Below, piece after piece: positions 13,135 to 24,500 of a DNA stretch of 64,000 bases. This DNA comes from Nematostella vectensis (lineage: Eukaryota > Cnidaria > Anthozoa > Actiniaria > Edwardsiidae). The notes under the pieces are model-generated. The model searched no databases. It saw only the letters and a list, made by a program, of their open reading frames with translations, and was not told where the DNA came from. How positions within the stretch are numbered: position 1 is the stretch's first letter; each line of letters begins with the position of its first letter. The stretch lies in contig NC_064046.1 of NCBI RefSeq assembly GCF_932526225.1, forward strand, positions 11,929,719 to 11,993,718, written 5' to 3'. A program made the position numbers and the translations under genes.

Positions 13135-14615
13135 ATGGCAACATTCTCTCTACTCCTTGTGCTAGTGGTTCTCCCGGCAGCCATCCCGACCAGTGTGTCA
13201 GTGGATGAGGTCACTTCCTGTCCTGTGGATAAGTACATCAATGGCTGCAGTGTTCCTGGGGATTTGCCGTTCTTCTACAAGAAGACATTCACACCAGCAT
13301 GTCGAATGCACGATGTCTGTTACCGATGTGTAAGACTTCATGCCATACTTGTCTAAGCCTTGTATCGACTTGTACTTGTACGAACATGACGGAAAAACAT
13401 GACATGATGCTTTAAATAAGCCAATTTCACATCTAATAAGGCAGAAAATTCCCCTAAGTACTTAGTGAGTAATAGCAAACAAAATATCAAATGCGACTTT
13501 TTTCAAATGAATGCGACTTTTTGTAAAAAGTGTCATTGAAATTTGTGCTTATCGCCCATGAGCACATACATAGCGCAAGGATGATCAAGAAAAAAATATC
13601 TTAAAAAGCCAAAATCTGGGTATGTGCATTTTCGGCCTCAAGTTTTGTGTTTTAAAAATCAGTCCGGAATACGAGGAACCGATGGACATTGTAAGAAATT
13701 GTTTTTTTCTTTCTCTATCTCGGTAGATGATTTTGTAACACTCCAATACTAATAGCTCCGGTCAGTCCAGCCTATCTTCCATTTTTCTGCCTGCTCTTCT
13801 TTTCTTTATTTCTATGATCCTAAGACTTTTCAGATCCGCAGGCCTATAGAGGATCCGCAGACCAACGGACGTCTTTGTTGTTGATTATATTCATAAACTA
13901 ATCGCCAACGATCCACTTTGGATGTTGCTTTCTGAGGGGTTTCGGTAGAAGATTTTGTAACAATCCAATAATAGCCCCGGTCAGTCCAGCCTACCTTCCT
14001 TTTTCTGTCGCCCTTCTTTCTCTATTCCTATGATCCTTAGCTTTTTCAGGTCCGCAGCCTTTAGAGAATCCGCAGACCAACGGACGTCTTTGTTGTTGAT
14101 TATATTCATAAACTTCTCGCCAACGATCCACTTTGGATGTTGTTTTCTCTAGGTGTGTGACTTATGGGAGTTGGAATAGGGAGGCACCCCCCTCGGCCAA
14201 GAATCGCTGAATCCTAGACATTTCGCATATGTGATATTTGTCTGAGCATCACATCCAACCCCAATCCGGGTTACCCACCTGTTTCTAATTAAATGGTGCC
14301 CGTCAAGGATGTTTAAGAATCTTTGGGAGTCTTTAGCTTTTATCTTTTGTATTGTAGTTTAACGTGTATGATTGGAAGAAGGATTCCTGCGACGCCGTCT
14401 TCAAAGCCAACATGTACAGTCTGTGCAAGGAGAAGTATGGGCCTTCATCTGTTTTCCGTGTCCGCATTTGTCGCCGCGCTGCCGACGGGTATCACCTTGC
14501 AGTGGCAAAATTAGGAGGAAGTCACTGGGACAAGTACAAGGATAGTAAATTTGCATGGTGTAATATGCCTTGCGCGGTAAAGATTGGAGACCCTGCTAAT
14601 ACTCTTAATCCTTGA
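13135..14615 (+). CDS. Secreted conodipine/prokaryotic-type phospholipase A2-like protein, copy 1
   Basis: Two exons, 13135-13329 and 14358-14615, join in phase 0 (donor TGTGTAAGA, acceptor TATTGTAG). The chosen ATG has a strong context (CACCATGG) and opens a signal peptide (MATFSLLLVLVVLPAAIP); in-frame ATGs upstream would add a non-hydrophobic leader. The mature part is Cys-rich, about 130 residues, with the CRMHDVCYRC block at the end of exon 1. That block holds the His-Asp pair and flanking cysteines of the small phospholipase A2 family shared by bacteria, cone-snail conodipine and cnidarians, which cleaves the sn-2 ester of phospholipids. Exon 2 adds WKKDSCDAVF, CKEKYG and a C-terminal Cys pair. 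An AATAAA lies near 14643. Either a digestive/nematocyst enzyme or a venom component is possible; activity is not shown by sequence. Confidence 0.85.
13721..14150. repeat. Tandem duplication of about 222 bp in the copy 1 intron
   Basis: The segment starting CGGTAGATGATTTTGTAACA at 13721 recurs at 13943 as CGGTAGAAGATTTTGTAACA. Both copies contain the block CAGACCAACGGACGTCTTTG and end near CCACTTTGGATGTTG. They differ by scattered substitutions and small indels, so the duplication is not recent. Confidence 0.9.
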
Positions 14616-15820
14616 GAATGTCATCAGGCTGACGGAGAATCTTAATAAAATCTACATAAATACATTAAGAAAACGTTTTAGTTTTGATGGTCTGGTACCG
14701 AGAAATCTTAGTTTCTTTTCAGGGACCTTCTCAATTGACTAAAGATGGTCACAGTAACTGTTTTTCTCTTCTGATTACAAGTCATAAAGTTTACGAAGCC
14801 CCTGGGGTACGCTCACCTTAATTAAATGCTGTTTTCCAAAAAAGAATATATTATATCCTTATATGAAAGTATTATATTGCATTTGGGAAAAAGGACAATT
14901 TTTGGCTAAATTTTCTAAGCATAATGTTTTTCATTAGTTTTCTGTTTCTGTCTTTCCATTTTTATTATTATTACTGTTTTATTTTTTTGCCCGCAAAACA
15001 GAAATAAAATAAAAACAAAAGCAATAATATGCGCTTATTCTTCCCAACAAAGATGGCTTTGCCAATAATAATACCCTTGCAAATAAAAAAAAATAAAAAA
15101 AAATTAGGGACATCTAGATTATCCGGTTAGCAGAGCTCTGTACTCCGTGAACATCTCGCCAAAACTTTTCCGGTTGCAATGCCCTTCTGGCCTTTTGGTT
15201 TTCTTCCGGTAAATCAGCTTAAGTCGCTAAATAAGACATTGAGGTCAAAGGACTAACCTTACCATGATCACGTGGTCTGTGAGTGTCAAACACTTTCAAT
15301 CAGAAAACAAATCAAAGGCAATTTTCACAGAGATCAAACCCACTGATCAAACATTACCGCTTTCTCGAGCAAGGTAGGTTACGAACGTTTTTAAATTATT
15401 CGACCATATACAGTATTTCTGTGTCAGAGAATGTCAAAGAAATGTGCAGAGAATAGGAGCCTCTATATACTAGTTCGATCTAGAGCTACAAGAGTTCACT
15501 TCTAACTGGCATGGTCTTTCCTGGTTTCACTTGAACAATTTAAAACCATAAATATTCAGTGGGAACTCTAGGATTTTTTTTCCGGGGCCTGTTATTATAA
15601 GCCAAAAAGGGCAAGTGTAATTCTTCTCGTTCCATGGAACCCACGAAACTATGCGTGGTTCCTCCCACTGATACCATCTACTGCCTCCAATTGAGAAATT
15701 CTGTGTGTGTATTCTTTCAAATATAACTTATTATTTAAGAGGCATTTGCGCTATGTAAACTGTAATTTAATAAGAAATCAACTCTTGTTTGTGAAGCGAC
15801 AGGTGAATGAAAGTTCAAAG

Positions 15821-17527
15821 ATGCCGACGACACACGAACACAATTCGCGACCAGTTGCCATGAGAGCGGTTGCTATGATACCATTGCTATTCATGATACT
15901 AGCCGCACTCCCGGCGTCCCTCGCGAGCAAAGTGTCCATTGATGTCGTCACATCCTGTCCCGTTGATGCACACATCAATGGCTGCAGCGTCCCCGGCGAT
16001 CTGCCCTTCTTTTACAAGGAGACGTTTACTCCGGCTTGTCGAATGCACGACGTCTGTTATCGTTGTGTATGTATATATATAAATATTGTAGGGGACGAGG
16101 GGGTGGAACGAGGTTGTTCTCATGTTGTTCAAAGGCTAGGCAGAGTGTTTTAGTTTTTAGGAGACATGGGGGTGGAACGAGGTTGTTCTCATGTTGTTCA
16201 AAAACTAGGCAGAGTGTTTTAGTTTTTAGGAGACATGGGGGTGGAACGAGGTTGTTCTCATGTTGTTCAAAAACAAAAACACTCTGCCTTACCCTGGGTA
16301 GAGCCTCTCTTCGCTATAAGTCCCCGTCCGGAAAAAATGCTATAACTTCTGAACCATAGCAGCTAAGAGGCTAAAACATGGTTACTTTTCCTAAAACTTA
16401 TCTGCGGATGTTTTGATGCCATTGACATCTCGAGGAGACTCTCCATGTTAGCATGGCAACCGTGTTTTCACACATAGGTTTCCCAAAAACTAAAAAATAG
16501 TGAATTTTTCATATTTTAACCCTTTTTCTCAGATTTAAATGCCTCTTTTGACTTTATAAGTTTGTTTAGGCGACAAGTTTCAAAACAGCGCTTGAATTTT
16601 TTACCTCGGATATTTGGGGGGAGGGGTGGGGGTAAATTTTGCCCTCTCAAGGCTCGTTGTTAAAAATTTCACTAGATTTACTAGATGGCACGTTATAAGC
16701 TAATATTATGTATTTATCATTACCACGAGCAGTAATACATGAATGCAAATATTTTTTCTGTAATAATTATTAATTTTCTTTTGCAAAAATCACAAGATTC
16801 CAAGATGGCGGATCCAATCGTATCCGATCGTATTTGTGACGTCATTGTAACGTCATAATTGATTCGACCACACCCAAAATAAGGCGTGACGATTCTTTGC
16901 ATGCTGGTGATCATTGTCTGTAAGTTTGATGGTCCTTTTAGCCCCCCCCCCCCCCCCCCCCCCAGTCACAGACAGCTCAAAAAAGCCCAGTCTGAATAGG
17001 GTTAAAGAACATGCTATGTGCATGTAGAGGCCCAGATATCGGAAAGTTATTGTTCTGTGATAGTCTGGTGCGTTCTAAAATTCAGAATCAAAATTGTGTC
17101 CATAATAACAACCTTAGATATTATTGCAATTGATGATCATTTCTATTAAAGAAATTAAATTAAAATTCTCTTCCTAGTAATTTATTAGGTATTATATTTT
17201 TATATATTTACTTTGGGTAAATGGTTAAAATTGTTTTTGTTTATTTCTCAGTCAAACGTGTTTGGGTGGAAAAAAGCTCCCTGTGACTCCGTGTTCAAGG
17301 GAAATATGTACATCCTGTGCGAGAAGAAGTACAAGGTCCCTGGCATTTTTTTTGGTTCCTTTAGAGTCTATCTTTGCAAATTAGCTGCGGATTTATACAC
17401 AAAAGTAGCAAAGACGCGAGAGCTCGGTGGAGGCCATTGGGACAAATACAGCTTCTCTAAATTCAAGTGGTGTAAGATGGAATGCGCTGAGAAAATGGGG
17501 GATCCTTCAAATGAACTTAGACTTTGA
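15821..17527 (+). CDS. Secreted conodipine/prokaryotic-type phospholipase A2-like protein, copy 2
   Basis: A tandem paralog of the previous gene with the same structure. Exons are 15821-16066 and 17252-17527, with the phase-0 intron at the same codon (CYRC at the end of exon 1; exon 2 starts SNVFGWKKAPCD). The CRMHDVCYRC catalytic block is identical. The mature N-terminus (SCPVDAHINGCSVPGDLPFF) is nearly the same, while exon 2 is more diverged and about six codons longer. The start could also be the ATG at 15860, which gives a more compact signal peptide (MRAVAMIPLLFMILAALPA). An AATAAA at 17653 marks the likely 3' end. The intron carries a 69-bp tandem repeat. Divergence mainly in exon 2 suggests different constraint on the two halves. 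Confidence 0.85.
16090..16285. repeat. 69-bp tandem repeat, about 3 copies, in the copy 2 intron
   Basis: GGGGGTGGAACGAGGTTGTT recurs with a 69-bp period near 16100, 16170 and 16238. Each copy contains CTAGGCAGAGTGTTTTAG. The array starts about 25 bases after the splice donor. Just after it an inverted copy of the GGCAGAGTGTTTTT block appears, as though the array grew from one end of a palindromic element. Confidence 0.85.
16942..16963. repeat. Poly-C run
   Basis: About 22 consecutive C residues in the copy 2 intron. Similar C or G runs occur near 2330, 33478-33502 and 39333-39355. Confidence 0.9.
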
Positions 17528-17699
17528 GACGGCGTGGACCATACGGGAAATATGGAGTTTTGTGTTTTTCCAAAGCAGTGAGCCAATTTATGCCAAATCG
17601 AGTCCGTACTTATTAGTTTTGCTCTTTAAGGATATGTTTTTATGAAAGCGGAAATAAACTAATAACGTCGTTAACTCTTGTTTGTTTTATCCTGTGGCC

Positions 17700-19995
17700 A
17701 ATACCAGGGCAAATGGTCAATCAGAGAAGTTCCGAAACGGCTTTTCTAAAAACCTGAGAACGAAAGGTGGAATCCCTAAGATCCGAGAATTCTAGATGCA
17801 TTACAATATGTCGAAAAATTCAACATTTCTTGGTGTCATTCACAAATCACATAAACCCTATGTACCCCCCAAAACCAAAAGATCCCTATGATGTTGGGCT
17901 TCCTGTGGTACTTTTTTATCCAAGCTCTCGCGGACAAGTCCCGCCAAATCCAAAAGTTCAAAATGAATGACAACGTTCCCAATTGTTTGGCTTTAAATAA
18001 GGCTTTCTGAAGACATGTCGACCACAAAAGACATCTATGAAGGTAAATAATTTAATCAGAAGTAATCATGGAGTGGCTTAGGGGCATAAATGAGTAAATT
18101 ATGACAAAATTAACTTTCATCACACTTGTTGTTTTAGACTCGATTCAGGCTACATAATTCTCCAAGCTTTTATATTTAACCTTCGACCCCATAGTTCACT
18201 GTCCGATACGCAAACATCTCACAAATATATCTCTTTGAACGAAGAAAGTTTGAGAGGCTTGTCTACGAGATATTGATAATTCTCGCAGTAAAATACTAGA
18301 CACTACAAGCATCAGTTTGGCTCAATGAGAAATTTATTGAAATGATAATACAATAAAAATGGTGAAGGCTGTACTGAAAACAACCAACAGACTTCTTAGC
18401 CCACTGTTAGGGTGGGAGGGTGAGAAAGGAAAATAGACTATAGTAAATAGATGGGTTAACTCAAAGTCCTTTCGCTAGCACTAGCTGGAACATAAAAGAC
18501 AATATCTGATTACAGTGTGAATAGTACGGTACCAGGTACCTGCCTCACTGCCATAAAAGGAAGTGCGAATTAAAAATTTTAATCTGGTTATCAAAATAGC
18601 CCGATTTCTAGTGATTTCCTTGTGGATATGCTTAGCAAGTAGCGAATCTAGGGGAGGGTTTAAGGGGTTTAGCCCCCTTTGGGCTTCCAGAAAGCCATAA
18701 CTTATGTAGCAAAAAAAAATACCCCCTCCCCTCTTTGAAAATGAGCCCCCCCCTTTAGTGAAAAGCTCGATCTGTCCCTATTTAGGTGGCAGGGACATGG
18801 GGGGGGGGGTGGAATTCGTGAGTTGTGTGGTAGACAGGGGCAATGATGATGAGATGCTGGCCTAGCAATGTTGTTGCTGTTTGTACACATGTTGGTAGCT
18901 GTTGGTAGGTGAAGCTGTCTGCCAATATTCTCTTTGTCTTGTGATCAGCCAATTATAGCATTGTCTACAGCATTGCTTTCTGATGTTGACATTGCTTGCA
19001 TGGGGCATTATATTTGCAATAAGGGTACTAGAGCTAGCAAATGAAAAAAAAAACATCCGATACTCCAATTTGTGTAATGCACTAGTCAATTGAACCCCCC
19101 ACCCCCATAGTCCGAGGAAGGGTGGGACATTAGACTTTGACCCTGTACAGACAACAGTTAACAAAAAAAAAATGGCAAAATAAATTATCTATATCTGGCA
19201 TTAGTTATATTTCATATTTGTTTCCCCCAATTTGTCATGCAGCTTGCCACACTCTGATACATGGAATTGCTTGCTACATAAAAGAGTCCCAAACCAGAAA
19301 CTGACATGACTTTTGCAAAGTACATTTGTGATGTTATTCATTTGTTCCCAAGCCCCCATGGTGGGGACAATCCAAGAGTAAAAAAAAACTGTCAATTCCC
19401 CCACCCCCTTGGGACAGATTCTTGTTCAAAAGTGCTCTAAACCCTCGTGTTAACCCCACACTTCCCCGGGACCATGGAGGAGGGGGTTTCAAATGACTAG
19501 TGCATAAACATGTCTTTGATATAGTTCCCCCCCAAAACAACAAGGAGTTTTGTGCTGAACTTGGAGTGGAATTCTTAAGCCTTTCTGAAAGATTTTCTTG
19601 TATCACATGACAAACCATTGACCTCTTTCTCCTAACCTAAATTTGGTTACACAAGGGAATGTAACTTTGCTTTGTTCCTGATCCTGTGTTGGTGTTGGTA
19701 GGACAGCTTACCTTTCAACTTATTCCTCCGTAATATGCCTGGGAATACCACTAATGGACCGATAAAGGCCAATTCTAAGTAATTGTTAGGCAATGAAATG
19801 GCATATTAATCACTTTTGTTTAGTACAGGGTATATGCTTAAACCCATAAGAGACAACCATTGCAAACATAAGCAAACCATGTACCACTGTCTGTTCACTG
19901 ATTTGGGTGGACATTTAAAATTGGGCCCATGCTGCCAGGCACATTTTACAATTCTTATAAAAAAAACACAAATGCATCATTCTTAGGTTCTTAGC
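17700..19995. other. About 2.3 kb with no recognised gene
   Basis: No exon-like or domain-bearing frame was found. The stretch has several C- or G-rich patches (near 18730, 18800, 19096, 19400 and 19530). A TTTATT at 18331 could be a poly(A) signal for a minus-strand transcript. Confidence 0.35.
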
Positions 19996-21116
19996 AAACT
20001 TTATTTCAAGAAATCTGTCGATACGAATACCCTCGTTTCTATTTCCTCTCACAAATATAGTCTCTATGATAACATTTTATTACATAATCTCTATCAGAGC
20101 ATTACATAGACTTCCCTTGCTACTCTAAACACAAGACAGTTGTATAAGAACTCATATCCAAAATTGACCCTTCAGTCAACACCACCATATTTACAAATAA
20201 AACAAGTGGGGTCCATCCTAGGCCCCATTTTATCCAAGAAATTTTCTTGTTTTGATAATATTGACCATTCAATTACAGTCATTATTGCTGTGCATAAAAG
20301 CACATATGAATCTGATTAAACAGATAAGTCTTTCTAAAACTTCTATTTTACATGGTTTGCGTTAATCTTCAATCTGTATTACAGTAATTGAAGCAGTCGA
20401 ATGTTTAATTATGTCTTTGGCAGTTCTAATTTTTTATCTCACATTTTGTCTTCTAATTAGTGTTTTGGGATTCAACCAAGCAAAGATCTGGGTGGCTTAC
20501 TCCATGACATATAAATTATTTAATAATGCTATTGTCGTAAATCATTTTATCACATACTAACATAACTTATTTGGTCAATAACAACATTACATTGTATTAT
20601 CATGTTTAGTTCATATTGTGAAATCGGACAACCGGTCCTTATTTTTGCCTTTAGTTAGCCGTAATCATCCTAGAACATATCATTATCATTGGTTTGCCTC
20701 TTTGTAACTTTGATACTGCAGACTACGTAAGAAATAACTATAAGATGAAGAATTGGATTACCCTTCGAAAGATGGCCATCAAAGACCAAGGACCTAGCCT
20801 TCACAGTCAAGGCCCAGCATTTTGCAGAAAGTGATATTGTACAGATATATTCTTTCCATACTTTTGGATTTACGTCCACCCTCTGGGTTTGAATGCCACA
20901 TCCAACCAACAAATTCCTTCTAAAAAGCACGATGTTAGGCCCAAGCCGCCTCTGTAACCAAGACCTGTAGCCATCCAGGCCTTAGCTTTGACTGTGCTTT
21001 TGGTCATCTGGGCTTTGACTGTGCGAGTAAAGGCCCTGGAACCTGCCCTCTCTATTTACAATAACTCCATAAACCTGTTGTTTGCCCTATACAGAATCTT
21101 ATTATTGTCACGTTTT

Positions 21117-21569
21117 TTATAAAGATGGAGCTTTGAATGGTCGTATCCATAGATCATCCATGATTCTTTTCTCCTCTTTCTTCTTCATCCTGTCCAAGAT
21201 GTGGTCCAACTTAGTACCTCGTTTCTTGCGCTTACCGTACTCTCTCAAGACGTCCACAGAATTTGCGGTGTCGGGCACACACTCGTGACAAACCTTGAGA
21301 TACTTGTATGCATCATTGCAACTTGGATCATTAAAGAAGACGTTGGAGGCTACAAGCTCACACACCTGCTGGTTCCTGCATTGGTTGTTGATCTTCTTGA
21401 GTACGTTATCCGTGTCCGTCTCGCACGGCTTGTCGGCGGTCAGACCGATTGGGGCATTTCCGCATATTTGTTTGTCCTCACGTCCCCAGAAAGCTCGTTT
21501 GACGTTGACCATCTCATATTGTTTGCAATGAAGAAGAGTGCGCTCTCCCTCGCAGATATAAGAGCAGTT
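21117..21569 (-). CDS. NG-A exon 4: SUEL/galactose-binding lectin domain and basic tail
   Basis: Acceptor TTTTATTAG, then AACTGC. The Gal_Lectin-type fold is indicated by conserved cysteines and the [26 protein letters not shown] and [10 protein letters not shown] blocks, spanning about 95 residues. The tail after the domain is Lys/Arg-rich and ends with the stop at 21117-21119. The domain would bind galactose- or rhamnose-type sugars if its site is intact. Confidence 0.9.
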   Translation of the reverse strand, partial: NCSYICEGERTLLHCKQYEMVNVKRAFWGREDKQICGNAPIGLTADKPCETDTDNVLKKINNQCRNQQVCELVASNVFFNDPSCNDAYKYLKVCHECVPDTANSVDVLREYGKRKKRGTKLDHILDRMKKKEEKRIMDDLWIRPFKAPSL

Positions 21570-24500
21570 CTAATAAAAGATTTGCATGTATGTCAGCGAT
21601 ACCAGGGTTGTTATATAGCAGAAACATGATAATTCAAACCTCCGTCGGGTGTTCTTGAAACTAGAATAAGAGGTCGTACATGAGAGTAAACGATAGTATG
21701 ATCTGTTATAAGGATACATACATTCCAGTGACTTAGCATGTATAGCGTGATTATATGCGTGATCGTAAACACTCTTCAATGACCTAGTGCGTTCCACCCT
21801 TCTAAAGGCTTAAAACCATCAGGTATGCGTATGTAACAGAGAGACTTGTGAAGCAAGGAAAAGAAACAAAATCTACGTTTTACTACATAGCAAATATAAT
21901 TCAATCTTACCGGCATAATAGCATCAGGACCTGGGGGTCCCATATAACCGATACCTCCACCAATACCCGGTGGCCCGGGTTCTCCGGCTATCCCGGGAGG
22001 TCCTTGGGGTCCTCTGTATCCCTTGAATCCCGGGTACCCTGGAGGCCCAGGTGGACCTTTTGGACCAGGTACCCCATCAGCCCCAGGGGCGCCGATGTCC
22101 CCATCAGGTCCTACAGGACCAGGTACTCCGGTTTGCCCGCGATCTCCTGGTGACCCTGGTGGTCCTGGAGGCCCTACTGGACCAGATCGGCCCATGAGAC
22201 CGCCATAGAAGAGGGTGAGGTTTTGTTCCAAGATCTGGCTGATCATGAAGTGGTCCAACATTTGTTGATCGACGGTGTCGCCTGCTTTTGGCCAACCGAC
22301 TTCTTCTTCCTTCTGAAAATAGCATTCAATTCAACATCAGACCAAAACGATAGGTTTTGTGCTAGGATCCAAGTGTGAAGGGGATAGAAATATTTGCAGT
22401 GAAATTATCTGAACCATGACGGATGGATTGTCTTTATTTTATTGTATGTTGTATTTCTGGTTCAAATTAGCATAAATCGATCACGTCAGTTCTTTACATG
22501 TAACATGTATCTTTTATTGGAACGGCATGTAAAAAAAGGCGATTAGCATACCATTCCATATTCATACACAAGCTTCGCTGAACATAAGTTGGAAAAATTT
22601 TGGATCCATAGATGAATAAATATGTACATACCTCCTCTTCAACGGCCTCCTCCGTTGGACCAACATCCGTACTTCCGGTCGAATCGTCAAGATCGGGAAT
22701 ATCATGCCTGTTTTCACCAGACACATGTTCGCTCGCTGATCCCTCTAGTAACGGCTCTCCTCCACTCTTCGCTTCCTTCTTCCCGTAAAAATTTATCACT
22801 GCCTCATTGGAATTACTCACAGGGGTAAACTCCAGGGTCCCAGTTATTCCGGAACCACTCAGGGAGTCCCCTAGCTCAATTCCAGATCCCGCTCCTGAGC
22901 CAAGGGCAAAAGGCACGCTGTTGAGGCCAGCGGCGCTGAGAGCAGCCTTCAGCGCTGACTCCTTATCAAGGTTGGAGATTTGAGAGACAGCTTCTTCTGG
23001 TTTCTCGGTGTTCGTCTTTTTTACCTCGGGAAGAACCTCCTGGTCCTTAGAGAAGCTACCTGAGTTGTCCTCCTGTTCTCCAGATCCAGAAAGGTTGATC
23101 GTATCGTCCTTGCCCTCGCTACCTGGGAGAGGCTTAATGGTGTCTGAAGCTTTCTGCTGCTGTACGACTGGTTCCGGCCTGATCGGTATAGTGGCGGCAG
23201 GCGCAGCTGTTGTTTTCGGCTTCTTTACCTTAACGTCTCCAGGAATGGCAGCTCCTGACCCGGAGGATGCTTCATTGTCACCACTGGATTCCGTCACGTC
23301 ATTTAGAACAGCTGCTTGTGTCTTCAAACTCACCCCGGCACCAGACGAGACAGGGGTATTGACCTCAACTGCTCCCGAACTATCTCTTTCTTCCATTACT
23401 TGGGAACCGGAACTAACGTCATCACCTGAACTCATGAGCTGTAAATTTGCATCATTTCCGTCACCACCCGGAAGCTGCTGCTCAGGTTGTTGTTGGGCCA
23501 TTCCCGATGCAGTCTCAGGGAACCCAAGATCCATGCCAGATCCCTCGGTTACCTTTTTCACCGTGTTTGCTGTGACAGCCACTGGCGCTGCCTTTGCAAT
23601 GGTGTCTTTCTTAGAACCCTCGGCGTCATTTGAATCCTGCCCTGATGCGGAGCTACTCTCAGCGTCCTCTCCATCGTCACCGGAGACACCATTTGCAAGG
23701 TTGTTCATGGTCATAAGGTTTGGCCCCATGCCACCAACACTTCCGGGCAGCTGCTCCTCATTCCCATCAGCCATCAAGTCTTTAGAGCCAGACCCCGAGA
23801 TGTCCTGCTCCTGTGGAGCTGCTGTCGGACCAACTATAGTTGGTGGCGTAGCTTCAATTGTGGACGTCGCCTGGTTCTGCTTCGTTCCGGAACCAGAATC
23901 GGAGCTAACTTCCGTCTCCACTGACCCCGTAGTTGTTTTCTCTGGAATAGCGTTAGACTTCTGGTTGCTAGCCTTGTCATCTGATGCCGATCCCTCTAGC
24001 CCTGTGATATCTTTGTCTGCTCCGACACTGCCTGGTAGCGCCTCTTCGTCATCACTATCTCCAGATGCGTCCTGGTCCTGTGGGGTTGGTTTCGTTTGTG
24101 GCAGAGCATTTGCTTTAGGCGCTAAGCTTGCCTTTGGCGCGACTTGTGAAACCTCTGGGACAGGGTTACTCTGATGTGCTTGGGGCTTGTCGGCAGTTTG
24201 GGGCAAAGTGTTTGCTTGAGCTGCCTGGCTTGTTTGTGGCACCGGAGCTTGGGCTTGAGTACTAGCTTCTACCATTAGAGAGTCTCCAGACTCCTCTTGA
24301 GGAGCAGCAACTGCAGCGGTCTCTTTAGGGACAGTGGCTTGAGCCATCAACGAGTCTTCAGTGTCCGACTCTGCAGAAGGCTGTGCTTGCTTCATGGAAT
24401 CAACAGCTTGTTCTGCTGTGCTAGCAACCGCAGGCGCTTTAGCAACATCTTTGGCAGCCTTCACAGGAGCCTTGGCGACAACTTCGGCAGCTTGAGCAAC

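Noticed and set aside
23008-24174. 388-codon plus-strand frame and neighbours at 24529-25116
   Set aside because: They are antisense shadows of the Ser-Gly-rich NG-A exon; its biased codons keep the opposite frames open. No domain and no start context.
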